From positions 1 to 33,106 of the IMG/VR virus record IMGVR_UViG_3300031111_000026: a DNA stretch of 33,106 nucleotides. One strand, written 5' to 3'. Every line of letters begins with the position of its first letter. The first letter of the stretch is position 1. This document shows positions 7,583-15,107 of the stretch, one piece after another. The stretch is from a virus. Position numbers and translations under genes: made by a program. The notes below the pieces were generated by a model that was given only the letters and a program-made list of their open reading frames with translations, searched no databases and had not been told where the DNA came from.

Positions 7583-9259
7583 ATGGGATTTCCAGAACTA
7601 GAGATTCATGTTAATGAACTTCCTGTTATTCCAGACCATATTGATGCGGTAGCAATTGATACTGAAATGTTTGATATGGAAAAACGTCGTTTGCATAGAG
7701 AAACGGGGAAATTTGCTTGTATGACAATTGGTTATGAGAAGGTTGTTTATATCTATGAATATGAATCTCTAGTTCCTTTGGCATTAGAAAGAGTGAAGGA
7801 TAAAATATGGGTTTTCTATAATGCTACGTTTGACTTATTCCATTTACGGCGATGGGCTGATGTTCCTGAAAGAAACGCAAGAAATCTTTATGATGTAATG
7901 ATTATGGACAGGCTTTTGTGGAATGGTTATTACAATGACTTTTCTCTTGAGAACTCTGTAAGAAGAGAATTGTCATTACAGATGGACAAGAATGTGCGTA
8001 AGAAATTTGAAAAGGCAGGGCAGATGAACGCTGAGTTGCGCAAATATTCTTGTGAAGACGCTTACGCTACTTATGCGGTATATCAAAAACAACAAACCTA
8101 TCCACATTATCCAAAAGCTAGGGAGGTTTGGGATAAAATCGAAGGGGATATGATAGAAACAGTTCTAAACTTCAAGGGCTTTTCGCTTGATGTGGATAAA
8201 TGGACTGCTAACGCTGAGAAGTTTGATAAAATCAGTAGGAAGATTAGAGAGGAATTAGATTTTAATCCTGCCAGTCCGAAGCAAGTAAAAGAGGCATTAG
8301 CGAAAGAGAGGATTTTTATTTCCAGTACAGCGGCAAGTGTGCTAGAAAAATATCCTGAAAGCCCTACTGCACAAAGTGTTCTGGAGTTTAGAGGAGCCAA
8401 TAAATTAGCAAGTACCTATGGAATGAACTTTATCTATGACTTCCTAGAAAAGGACAATAAGATTTATGCTAATTATTGGACAATAGGAGCACAAACAGGG
8501 CGTATGGCATCGTCAAATCCCAATATGCAGAATATTCCTAAAACGGCTACTTTCCGCTCATGTTTTATTCCTGCTAAAGGACATAAGCTTGCTGTGGCAG
8601 ATTATTCTCAACAAGAACCAAGAATTACTGCCCATCTGTCTAAGGACTCTTCTCTCTTAGACGCTATCTGGAGAGGAGTTGACTTACATCTGTATGTAAC
8701 ACGGAAAATTTTTTCTGATGAAACAATTGAAAAGAGCGATGAACGGCGTTATATTGGAAAGCAGATTAATCTTGGTCTTACTTATGGTCTTACTCCGTGG
8801 GGTTTGAGGCGTAATACTGGTTTGGATTTATCGGAATGTGAGCGGTTGGTGAATGAATACTTTAATCAGTTTAGTGGTGTTCATAATTGGATAGAAAGAC
8901 AACATTGGTTTGGGGAAAACCAAAACTATGTGGAAACAGAAATTGGCAGACGCACATGGTTAAATCCGTGGTCACGGAGATTGTATAACATTTCTGTAAA
9001 TGCCCCTGTTCAGGGCGGTGCGGCAGACCAAACAAAACTTGCATTGGTTTTACTCAAGCAGGAATTCAACGCAAGAAACGAGCCTTATCCAGTTGTTGCT
9101 GTTGTACATGATGAAATTGTTTTGGAAGCCCCTGAAAATCTTATCACATGCTATGCTGGTTTAGCTAAAGATGCTATGCTTGAGGCTGGACATATGTTGT
9201 ATCCATCCGTTCCGTGGAAAGCAGACCCCGCTATTGGGGATAGTTGGGCGGTGAAATAG
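7583..9259 (+). CDS. Family A DNA polymerase with 3'-5' exonuclease
   Basis: 558 residues, no 5'-nuclease domain. The exonuclease motifs are intact: DTE (D26, E28), NATFD (N80, D84) and YSCED (Y155, D159). The polymerase motifs are motif A DYSQQEPR (D340, E345), the O-helix with R389, K393 and Y401, and motif C HDE (509-511). The O-helix residue equivalent to E. coli Phe762 is Leu397 (KQINLG), a variant known from viral family A enzymes and associated in the literature with altered speed and fidelity. Motif A has Gln and Pro where Ile and Leu are usual. It is the phage's own replicative polymerase, with proofreading, used together with the primase and helicase upstream. AAGGAGATAAG precedes the start. 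Confidence 0.95.
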   Translation: MGFPELEIHVNELPVIPDHIDAVAIDTEMFDMEKRRLHRETGKFACMTIGYEKVVYIYEYESLVPLALERVKDKIWVFYNATFDLFHLRRWADVPERNARNLYDVMIMDRLLWNGYYNDFSLENSVRRELSLQMDKNVRKKFEKAGQMNAELRKYSCEDAYATYAVYQKQQTYPHYPKAREVWDKIEGDMIETVLNFKGFSLDVDKWTANAEKFDKISRKIREELDFNPASPKQVKEALAKERIFISSTAASVLEKYPESPTAQSVLEFRGANKLASTYGMNFIYDFLEKDNKIYANYWTIGAQTGRMASSNPNMQNIPKTATFRSCFIPAKGHKLAVADYSQQEPRITAHLSKDSSLLDAIWRGVDLHLYVTRKIFSDETIEKSDERRYIGKQINLGLTYGLTPWGLRRNTGLDLSECERLVNEYFNQFSGVHNWIERQHWFGENQNYVETEIGRRTWLNPWSRRLYNISVNAPVQGGAADQTKLALVLLKQEFNARNEPYPVVAVVHDEIVLEAPENLITCYAGLAKDAMLEAGHMLYPSVPWKADPAIGDSWAVK

Positions 9260-9540
9260 TGCCTAACGAAGTTGGAAAAATCTATTTTATAGAGAAAGAG
9301 CTTACTAACGTTCCAGAAGATTTATTTTGTATTTTTGAAGTTGACAATAATGTTTTTGGTCTTTTTGTTACTGTGGAAAATCATGAACTTTTAGAGGAGG
9401 CTTTACTTAGAACTTACTCTGTATACAAGAATAGTCATAAAGAAGCTGGGCTTATTAATAATTCAAAGTTTTTTAGATTAAGAATAAAAGAAGCCCTAAA
9501 AAAACTGGCGTTATCGTGGGATGAAGATGACTTGTTTTAG
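9259..9540 (+). CDS. Hypothetical protein, 93 aa
   Basis: The GTG start at 9259 overlaps the polymerase stop by one base (TAGTG); GGCGGTGA just upstream can serve as the ribosome binding site. An in-frame TTG at 9244 is possible but less likely. The protein is acidic, with alternating beta-like and helical stretches and no known motif. Translational coupling to the polymerase suggests a role in replication or nucleotide metabolism. Confidence 0.65.
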   Translation: MPNEVGKIYFIEKELTNVPEDLFCIFEVDNNVFGLFVTVENHELLEEALLRTYSVYKNSHKEAGLINNSKFFRLRIKEALKKLALSWDEDDLF

Positions 9541-9554
9541 AAAGGAGAATGTAG

Positions 9555-10130
9555 ATGAACAATGATTCAATTCATAAATGGACGTTTTCAGGAGTAGAAA
9601 TGCCTTATAAAAAACCAAAGATTAGGAAGAAAATTGCTATTGATGTTGATGACACTTTAGCAGATTTTGCTATTCTTATGGAAGAGACCTTTGGTAAGCC
9701 AACAAATCCTAACGGAACCTGCCTCAAAGAACTTTATGCGGGGGTTGATTACGAATGGATTTATGAAGATGAAAAATTTACTACCTCGATGGAAGTGGTA
9801 GAAGGGGCTTTACAGGCGGTAAAGAAACTAAATGAAAAAGCGGACATTTATTATGTGAGTGCCAGAAGGCCTGTAGTGAGCTTTATCACGGCTGAATGGC
9901 TGAAAGCGCATGGCTTTCCCCCTGCTCCAGTTTTATGTTTGGGTAAGGATAGAAAGAAACAATTGATTATGAGCAGGTTTTTTGATATAATTATTGATGA
10001 CCTTGGAACCTATTTAGAAGTAGCACGGAAATATAATGTGGATTATTACTGCCACAAAAGACCGTGGAATATGGATAGGTTCAACATGACATGGGAGGAA
10101 ATTTGTGAGCACCTTATGCCCCGTTTGTAA
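9555..10130 (+). CDS. HAD-superfamily phosphatase, 5'(3')-deoxyribonucleotidase-like
   Basis: 191 residues. HAD motif I is DVDDTLADF (residues 34-42) with the nucleophile and acid/base aspartates; motif II is the Ser in YYVSARR; a Lys in GKDRKK fits motif III; motif IV is IIIDD. The small cap and the DVDDTL form resemble phage and cellular 5'(3')-deoxyribonucleotidases, which dephosphorylate dNMPs. The first 25 residues are an unrelated polar extension; an internal ATG at 9600 could be the real start, but the AAAGGAG site at 9541-9547 supports 9555. It may tune the dNTP pool together with NrdJ, or remove a particular dNMP. The UDG-like gene overlaps its 3' end by 26 bases. Confidence 0.75.
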   Translation: MNNDSIHKWTFSGVEMPYKKPKIRKKIAIDVDDTLADFAILMEETFGKPTNPNGTCLKELYAGVDYEWIYEDEKFTTSMEVVEGALQAVKKLNEKADIYYVSARRPVVSFITAEWLKAHGFPPAPVLCLGKDRKKQLIMSRFFDIIIDDLGTYLEVARKYNVDYYCHKRPWNMDRFNMTWEEICEHLMPRL

Positions 10131-10599
10131 TATCAAAACAATTGAGTCCATAGGTAATGTTGGGTCATCTATTCTAATTGCACGGGGAGAACCCTCTACT
10201 GACGACATTAAATATAACAAACTATTTTACGATTTAGAAGAAAAGATTTTGCGTGGTGAACTGTCAAGGGTAGGTATTGTTTTAGATTCATGCAGACTTA
10301 CAACTCTGTGGAATCACAAAGCACCTAAAAAACCCACGGATGAACAGTTTTCATGGCATCTAAGTCAGTTCATGGGAGAGCTAGAACAGGCAAAATATCT
10401 TTTGTTTATGGGAAACATCCTTTCTAATGCGTTTGTAGGTAGTAATATTTCTCATGTTGAGGGGCTTGAATTAGATATTCCTATCTTGGGAAGAACTGCT
10501 TCTTTTGCAAGTCTTCCAGACAATAAAATGAAGGGTAACATTGGGGAGTTTCGGCTTGCTATTGAAAAGTTTGGAGAAAGGATAAGATATAATGGCTAA
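10105..10599 (+). CDS. Uracil-DNA-glycosylase-like protein (family 4/5 fold), apparently lacking the catalytic motif
   Basis: 164 residues from a GTG with GGGAGGAAA upstream. It aligns by eye with iron-sulfur UDGs: C5xxC8 at the N-terminus, then GNVGSSILIARGEPS in place of the usual GEAPG loop, a third cysteine C63 (DSCR, like the KCRPP of the family), and EL...LLFMG matching the EL...VALG strand. The fourth cysteine position appears to be H85, and the usual late HPS/HPA catalytic motif is absent: the region reads TASFASLPDN. It could be a divergent glycosylase or a non-catalytic binder of nucleic acid. It overlaps the deoxynucleotidase gene, which fits a role in base or nucleotide quality. 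The fold assignment is moderate. Confidence 0.55.
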   Translation: MSTLCPVCNIKTIESIGNVGSSILIARGEPSTDDIKYNKLFYDLEEKILRGELSRVGIVLDSCRLTTLWNHKAPKKPTDEQFSWHLSQFMGELEQAKYLLFMGNILSNAFVGSNISHVEGLELDIPILGRTASFASLPDNKMKGNIGEFRLAIEKFGERIRYNG

Positions 10600-10819
10600 A
10601 AGAGGACGCCCTAAGAAAGAGCAAAAATCTGGAAATCCACGAGGGAGAACAACGTGGAACAAGGAATGTTATCTTTGCGATAGTACAGACACAAAATATT
10701 ACCATAGCGCACAGATATGCAAGCTATTAAACTTACTGCCTTCTCAGGGGATTTTCCTTTGTGAAGAACATTATGAAGAGCTTGAAAAGAAGTGGAAGGA
10801 GACCATTATAAAAGAATGA
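10592..10819 (+). CDS. Small zinc-finger-like protein with basic N-terminus
   Basis: 75 residues, overlapping the previous gene by 8 bases, with AAAGGA upstream. The N-terminus MAKRGRPKK looks like an AT-hook, and CYLC (27-30) with CEEH (58-61) gives a probable zinc site. A short DNA- or RNA-binding protein is the natural reading. It ends in an ATGA overlap with the next gene. The target is unknown. Confidence 0.7.
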   Translation: MAKRGRPKKEQKSGNPRGRTTWNKECYLCDSTDTKYYHSAQICKLLNLLPSQGIFLCEEHYEELEKKWKETIIKE

Positions 10820-11511
10820 AAGATTTAACGATTCATGGGGAGGGGCTAGACCAAAACCTTCCTCTTCAAACAACAGAATTAGTATCAGCACGTAAAAGTA
10901 TTAATGAGGTTATTGATACTTGCATTGTGCATGGAGACCCTCAAGAGGCTTTTGATTATGGTAAAAGTCTTATCAAAGACGTACAGATTAAAGGGGTAGA
11001 GTTAGCTCATCTTATTTATCGTCTTCATCAGGAATGGGAGCGGTTTGGGCTACAAGAAGCGTTAGTAGATAGGATTGTTATTGAATGGGGTTTGCATAAA
11101 GGAACCGTTCAGAAGTATCTCAGTATTGAACAAGAGGTGCTTGAAAACGAGTTAATTCCAGCCGAAGTTAGAGACCAGCTTGCAGAAAAGTCTACTAAGA
11201 TGCTCACCAAATTGGTACGACCAGCAAGAGCGGAAGCTTTTACAGAAGACGAATGGCATGAAGTTGCCATGCTTCCAGACGAAGCCAGCATCAGAAGTTA
11301 TGTAGATTCTAAGATTGGTAAATCTTCTAGAGGTAGACCAACCGCTTATAATCTTTCTTTGTATGAAGATGGAACATTGGTAGTTTTTGGAAAAAATAAT
11401 GAGCGGGTTATTTTGGGAGTGCTGAGAAACTCTAGCGAAGATATGAAAAACGAACTTAGGAGAAAAGCGATTAGTGACATTATAGAAAGGAATAGAGTGT
11501 ATTTAATATAA
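10816..11511 (+). CDS. Hypothetical protein, 231 aa, with helix-turn-helix-like segment
   Basis: The ATG at 10816 lies in an ATGA overlap with the upstream stop; a GTG at 10792 is an alternative start. The central part is helical, and a segment around DRIVIEWGLHKGTVQKYL reads like a helix-turn-helix. A later RGRPTAYNL and a beta-like C-terminus follow. It directly precedes and is coupled to the RecA-like gene by TAATG, so a role as recombination mediator or DNA-binding partner is plausible but unproven. I do not recognise the family. Confidence 0.75.
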   Translation: MKDLTIHGEGLDQNLPLQTTELVSARKSINEVIDTCIVHGDPQEAFDYGKSLIKDVQIKGVELAHLIYRLHQEWERFGLQEALVDRIVIEWGLHKGTVQKYLSIEQEVLENELIPAEVRDQLAEKSTKMLTKLVRPARAEAFTEDEWHEVAMLPDEASIRSYVDSKIGKSSRGRPTAYNLSLYEDGTLVVFGKNNERVILGVLRNSSEDMKNELRRKAISDIIERNRVYLI

Positions 11512-12395
11512 TGGGACTTGAACGAACTACTACGGGTTTATATTCTCTAGATAGTGCTTTTGGTGGTGGTCTTCCTTTGGGGAGCATCTACGAAATCTAT
11601 GGCTATACTCATGTTGGTAAGAGTAGCCTTGCCTACTATCTGGCGATGAAGATAGCAAAAGAGCGTAAAATATGTGTTGCAGACTTTGAGGGTTTTGATT
11701 CAGACTATATTTATTCTACGGCAGAAATGGCTGATTATAATCCTGACAACGTTACAATTGAATTGAATCCTACAGCAGAGGAAGGTCTTACCGCTCTCAG
11801 AGATTCGCTATTCAACGAAGAGTATGGTGCTGGTATTCTTGATACCGTTGGTGCAATGGTTCTAAATGAGGAATTGAAGAATGAAGTGAATCTTGAGGAA
11901 CGGCTTGGTCAGAAACCTAAGCTAATGGCAAAAGCGATGCGCCAATTTGTTTATGTTATAAAGCATAATCCTACTTCTGTGATGTTTGTGTTGAATCATT
12001 TGCATCCAATTATTACACTAGGAAGAGGTTCAACGACTACGGGGGGAGTAGCAATCCATAATCTGTCTGCGGCTAGAATGAAGCTTAGTGCTGATGAACG
12101 TAATGAAAGATATTCTATCGTGTCTGGGAAAATTGATAAGTTCCGCTATGGCGGAAAAGGTAAGACTTTTAAGTTTGGCATCATCAGCAATCGTGGAGTT
12201 CATCCCGGCTTTACAGCCCTCTTAGATTGTCTTTATTATGGATTGGCAGAAAAGAGCACAACAATCAAGATGGATGGAAACAGCCACGGCTATCTAAAGA
12301 CCATTACTGACAAGGCGTATGAGGGGGATGATAGTGTTTTTGACCCGTTCATTGAGCGCATTAGCCAGTTTAAGGAGGATAATTCCTATGTATGA
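11511..12395 (+). CDS. RecA/UvsX-like recombinase ATPase
   Basis: 294 residues. Walker A is GYTHVGKSS (residues 31-39); the Walker B region reads GILDTVGAM; and a long LNHLHP...GRGSTTTGG segment matches the loop in RecA (NQ...TTGG) that holds the glutamine switch and DNA-binding loop L2, here with Asn-His in place of Asn-Gln. It has a short N-terminus without the RecA oligomerisation helix, as in other phage versions. It would pair homologous strands for recombination-dependent replication or repair. The start lies in a TAATG overlap, and its end overlaps the resolvase gene by 8 bases, so recombinase and resolvase are made together. Confidence 0.8.
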   Translation: MGLERTTTGLYSLDSAFGGGLPLGSIYEIYGYTHVGKSSLAYYLAMKIAKERKICVADFEGFDSDYIYSTAEMADYNPDNVTIELNPTAEEGLTALRDSLFNEEYGAGILDTVGAMVLNEELKNEVNLEERLGQKPKLMAKAMRQFVYVIKHNPTSVMFVLNHLHPIITLGRGSTTTGGVAIHNLSAARMKLSADERNERYSIVSGKIDKFRYGGKGKTFKFGIISNRGVHPGFTALLDCLYYGLAEKSTTIKMDGNSHGYLKTITDKAYEGDDSVFDPFIERISQFKEDNSYV

Positions 12396-12999
12396 ACCCT
12401 TGCTAGGGGCGGGGCTTAAAAACGCTAAAATCTCCATTTTGGAGCCTTCTCATGCCAAACAGGTATGGAATGTAGATGATTATCTGAAAGTTGTTCCCAA
12501 AGCGTTTGTAAAAAGCTGGAGAGCACACCTTGTTCAATTCTATGAGCCGCTACTTCCAGAAGGGGGAATTGGTATAGATACAGGTGTCAATATGGGGTTG
12601 GCATTTATCATGTCTGAGGATGTCGCATTCACGTTGGGGCTTACGCTAAATCGCAAACCTTTTGATTCTGTACAAGTGATGCGGTTTATCAATAACATCC
12701 CTACTGTGTTTCCTGACCGACTTCCTAAGAAAACCCCTGTACTGGTTGAAGGAGCGGCGTATGGTGCGAAGGGGCAACAAGCCTTGCTCGGTCAAATTCG
12801 TGCCGCTTTGTTGTTAGGGTTCGACCAGAATGGATTTGAAACTGTAATTGAAATGCCGCCACTATCAATTCGCAAACGTTGTTTTGGTAGTGCTAAAATC
12901 AAAGCATTAGATTTTTGGGAAAATGACAGAAGCATGAGACCAGTTTGGAAGTCGCATGAAGCAGACGCCCTGAGCATGGCGATTGTGGCGGGTATATAA
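12388..12999 (+). CDS. RuvC-like Holliday-junction nuclease
   Basis: 203 residues from the ATG at 12388 with AAGGAGGA nine bases upstream; a longer reading from 12319 would sit inside the recA-like gene and is rejected. It shows the RNase H-fold acidic set: D64 in GIDTG, E121 in VLVEGAAYG followed by KGQ..LGQIR, and D193 in HEADALSMA. PPLSIRKRCFG before the last acid matches the RuvC segment PxxVK. It should cleave branched DNA in recombination or before packaging. The gene lies directly behind the RecA-like ATPase, and its stop is shared with the start of the homing endonuclease (TAATG). Confidence 0.75.
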   Translation: MYEPLLGAGLKNAKISILEPSHAKQVWNVDDYLKVVPKAFVKSWRAHLVQFYEPLLPEGGIGIDTGVNMGLAFIMSEDVAFTLGLTLNRKPFDSVQVMRFINNIPTVFPDRLPKKTPVLVEGAAYGAKGQQALLGQIRAALLLGFDQNGFETVIEMPPLSIRKRCFGSAKIKALDFWENDRSMRPVWKSHEADALSMAIVAGI

Positions 13000-13769
13000 T
13001 GGACTACGTTGCAGGCGTTTATGAAATTGTAGCCCCTAATGGGCATAGATATATTGGAAGTAGTGTGGATTTAGAAAGGCGGGAACAAGACCATTTTAGA
13101 GCCTTAAAAAAGCAAAAACATTACAATCCTGTTTTACAGAAAGCACATAACAAATACAAAAAAAGATTAAAATTCAAAGTCATTATGTATTGTGATAAAG
13201 ACATGACCCTTTTTTGGGAGCAAAAGTTTTTGGATAATTTAAGACCAGAATATAATCTTGTGCGGACTGCTAGTGGTGGTGGTATGTCTGGAGAAAAGTG
13301 TGGAACTTCAAAACTCACTTGGGATGACGTTTATGAGATTAGAGAAAAGTACACTACTGAGAATTATGGGCAACCACAATTAGCTGAGGAATATAATGTA
13401 TCCGATGTTAACATTTCGTGTATTGTTCGCAATGAAACATGGTTTGATGAAGACTATGAAGTTCCCGACACAAAAAAGATTCATGCTAAAAATTCTGGTA
13501 AAGCAAACAAGGGAGAAAATTGTGGAACTTCAAAACTGGTTTGGGATGATGTTTATAAGATTAGAGAAAAGTACACAGCTGGAAATTATACTCATGCACA
13601 ATTAGCTAAGAAATATAATGTAACTAAGGCTAATATTTCGTATATTGTTAGCAACGAAACATGGTTTGATGAAAATTATGAAATTCCAGACGTAAAAAAG
13701 ATTAAGGCTAAAAACGTTAGTAAGAGATGGAAAAAAAGAAAGGAGACTATTGACTTTGGAGAAAAGTAA
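12999..13769 (+). CDS. GIY-YIG homing endonuclease with two repeated DNA-binding modules
   Basis: 256 residues. The N-terminal catalytic domain has GVY (6-8), YIG (18-20), R27 and E74, which match the I-TevI residues Tyr, Arg and metal-binding Glu. Residues 98-161 and 172-235 are near-copies with a 74-residue period: each holds CGTSKL.WDDVY.IREKYT, then a QLA.KYNV....IS.IV helix-turn-helix, then NETWFDE, similar in kind to the IENR/NUMOD modules of homing enzymes. It is a free-standing gene, not in an intron. Its start overlaps the resolvase stop by one base, and the next gene starts within its 3' end. It probably cuts an allele lacking it at this locus and spreads by repair. Confidence 0.88.
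   Translation: MDYVAGVYEIVAPNGHRYIGSSVDLERREQDHFRALKKQKHYNPVLQKAHNKYKKRLKFKVIMYCDKDMTLFWEQKFLDNLRPEYNLVRTASGGGMSGEKCGTSKLTWDDVYEIREKYTTENYGQPQLAEEYNVSDVNISCIVRNETWFDEDYEVPDTKKIHAKNSGKANKGENCGTSKLVWDDVYKIREKYTAGNYTHAQLAKKYNVTKANISYIVSNETWFDENYEIPDVKKIKAKNVSKRWKKRKETIDFGEK
13291..13706 (+). repeat. Two diverged direct repeats inside the homing endonuclease gene, 222-bp period
   Basis: The unit starting at about 13291 recurs at about 13513. DNA identity is clear in blocks, for example GTGGAACTTCAAAACT and TTAGAGAAAAGTACAC occur in both copies at an offset of 222 bases. The copies encode the two 74-residue DNA-binding modules. The period is an exact multiple of three, so copy number can change without breaking the frame. 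Confidence 0.8.
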
Positions 13770-13968
13770 TGTTAGTATGTCGTTGGATGTAACACAGTTG
13801 GCGGCGAAAACCGCTAAGTATGAAAGAACACTGAAAAAACTTATGAAATTAGCACGGGGTTGCCCTGACCATCCACAATACAGGGGGCGGAGACGGTCAA
13901 AAACAGACTGTCCAATTTGTAATGAGCTTTATGACATTGCACATGAATTAGAGGTATGGGAGGACTAA
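13750..13968 (+). CDS. Small zinc-finger-like protein, 72 aa
   Basis: The TTG at 13750 has AAAGGAG six bases upstream and would overlap the endonuclease gene by 20 bases; an ATG at 13777 (63 residues) is the alternative with a more distant site. The protein is basic and has CPDH (near residues 38-41) and CPIC (near 55-58) separated by a run of arginines, a probable CCHC-type zinc site for nucleic acid. If the TTG is used, the ribosome binding site lies inside the homing endonuclease gene. It ends in TAATG with the next gene. Confidence 0.65.
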   Translation: MTLEKSNVSMSLDVTQLAAKTAKYERTLKKLMKLARGCPDHPQYRGRRRSKTDCPICNELYDIAHELEVWED

Positions 13969-14192
13969 TGGCAAGTTATAAGAATATGTACGAACAAGAG
14001 AAAAAGATTTCTGAACATCTTATGGAAATGTTATTCCAAACGGAAGCGATAGACACGGGTATGTGGAAGCTTGAAGCGGAAGGCGCAGACCAAACCTTCG
14101 AAGAGTATAAAGAGGAGTGGATGCAGTCGTTGAGAGTGTATGTTGAAGACGTTCTTTTTGGAGACGATGATTATGGCGAGACCGAATACTAG
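13968..14192 (+). CDS. Hypothetical acidic protein, 74 aa
   Basis: The start lies in a TAATG overlap with GGGAGGA upstream. The protein is strongly acidic, helical, and ends with an Asp/Glu/Tyr-rich tail (FGDDDYGETEY). Such small acidic proteins in phages often bind host enzymes, but no target is indicated. It overlaps the following basic gene by 20 bases. Confidence 0.65.
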   Translation: MASYKNMYEQEKKISEHLMEMLFQTEAIDTGMWKLEAEGADQTFEEYKEEWMQSLRVYVEDVLFGDDDYGETEY

Positions 14193-14313
14193 ATGGGAAA
14201 GACGTGATAAAAAGAGAGACAATCGACGCAAGATGGGCGTTGATGGGAAGTCTATTTTTACAATCGTAGAGGAACAAGTAAAGAGAAAGGAAAAATCTAA
14301 GAAGGAAAAATAA
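14173..14313 (+). CDS. Small very basic protein, 46 aa
   Basis: It starts with ATG at 14173 (GGAG eight bases upstream) and ends one base before the next start. About half of its residues are Lys or Arg, in RRDKKRDNRRK and KRKEKSKKEK, with a short GVDGKSIFTIVEE middle. It likely binds nucleic acid. It overlaps the acidic protein gene by 20 bases. The tight packing and the conserved-looking middle support a real gene. Confidence 0.55.
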   Translation: MARPNTRWERRDKKRDNRRKMGVDGKSIFTIVEEQVKRKEKSKKEK

Positions 14314-14314
14314 C

Positions 14315-14527
14315 ATGGCATTTGCTCATAAGTATAATCATCGAGTAACGTGGAAAGAGTTTGGCAAGAGGATTAGCCCCTATGCGAAGTGGCATGGTCG
14401 CTGGAACGAGGGGAATGGTCGCTTCTGGAAGCGCAGATTGTCTAAAGCTAGACGGAGAGCATGGAGAGACCCCCATCAGCGTGGCTTGATGTCAGCAGAG
14501 CAGGAATGTAGCTATAAAAACTGGTAA
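14315..14527 (+). CDS. Small basic Trp/Arg-rich protein, 70 aa
   Basis: The start has AAGGA upstream. The sequence is rich in Arg, Trp, Lys and His (KWHGRWNEG, WKRRLSKARRRAWR), which suggests RNA or DNA contact. No motif or membrane segment is visible. It belongs to the cluster of very small genes between the homing endonuclease and the glycosyltransferases. Confidence 0.6.
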   Translation: MAFAHKYNHRVTWKEFGKRISPYAKWHGRWNEGNGRFWKRRLSKARRRAWRDPHQRGLMSAEQECSYKNW

Positions 14528-14545
14528 CAACTAAAGGAGGGAGCT

Positions 14546-14764
14546 ATGTATCAAATCCAATTAGTAATAAAAGAAAACCTGCAAGAGGAACAATCTAGCA
14601 TCACTATAAAGGGATATGAAGATTTTGATGACGCCTGTGAAGTGTTGATGACATTGTGGAATAAGGTGCAACAACTAGACGCCGATGAAAATATTCTGTA
14701 CACATCTTCCCCTAAATTGCCCCATGGACAACATGCCAGAACTGGCATACAAAATGGGGGATAA
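14546..14764 (+). CDS. Hypothetical protein, 72 aa
   Basis: AAAGGAGGGAGC precedes the start. The N-terminal 50 residues read as a small alpha/beta fold (YQIQLVIKENL, then DDACEVLMTLWNKVQQL); the C-terminal 20 are polar and loop-like. No motif is recognised. It is followed by a 42-base gap with a weak 6-bp hairpin (14765-14781) before the next gene. Confidence 0.6.
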   Translation: MYQIQLVIKENLQEEQSSITIKGYEDFDDACEVLMTLWNKVQQLDADENILYTSSPKLPHGQHARTGIQNGG

Positions 14765-14806
14765 AACCTATATAGTAGGTTGTAAGTATATACAAGGAGG
14801 ACATCA

Positions 14807-15082
14807 ATGATAGAGCATGAGCATGTGTATGATTTTTTTGGGCTTGATTGGTCTCGTGCAGTCGATGAGGATTTTGATGCGCTTCCGCCAGTCATAACGC
14901 TGGAGTGTGCGTGTGGGCGGTTTCTATCCGAGCAGGAAATCATCCGCAGAGTAAATGCGTATGAGGAGATGGTGGATTTGATGAAGACGTCCGTAGAGCA
15001 GGAGCTTGATGGAAATGACTGGTGGGTTGACGAAGTGACGAAGTGGCTAAAAGAAAACGAGGACTGGACATTTCAATACTGA
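14807..15082 (+). CDS. Duplicated-family small protein A, 91 aa (HxH...CxC)
   Basis: AAGGAGGACATC precedes the start. It shares with the next gene an N-terminal EHEH, a CxCG followed by F..E..I.RRVN.YEEM.D, and even the DNA string CGCAGAGTAAATG. The HxH plus CxC arrangement could bind one zinc ion. The rest is acidic and rich in Trp (WWVDEVTKWLKENEDW). I recognise no family; it is the first of a tandem family with the genes at 15096 and 15348. Confidence 0.65.
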   Translation: MIEHEHVYDFFGLDWSRAVDEDFDALPPVITLECACGRFLSEQEIIRRVNAYEEMVDLMKTSVEQELDGNDWWVDEVTKWLKENEDWTFQY

Positions 15083-15107
15083 TGGAGGCTAACCAATGAC
15101 CGAGCAT
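15082..15107 (+). repeat. 26-bp direct repeat, copy 1 (leader and first codons)
   Basis: It begins ATGGAGGCTAACC and ends ATGACCGAGCAT, and is perfectly repeated at 15334-15359, 252 bases away. It carries the ribosome binding site GGAGG, the start codon and the first codons of the downstream gene. In this copy the leader part is untranslated. Confidence 0.9.

Noticed and set aside
14020-14321. Two minus-strand frames of nearly 100 residues rich in Phe, Leu and Ser
   Set aside because: They mirror Lys/Glu-rich plus-strand genes that have ribosome binding sites and tight gene spacing; the membrane-like look is an antisense artefact.
14733-14748. Inverted repeat ATGCCAGAACTGGCAT
   Set aside because: It lies within the 3' end of the gene at 14546, and there is no evidence of regulation; short palindromes of this size occur by chance.
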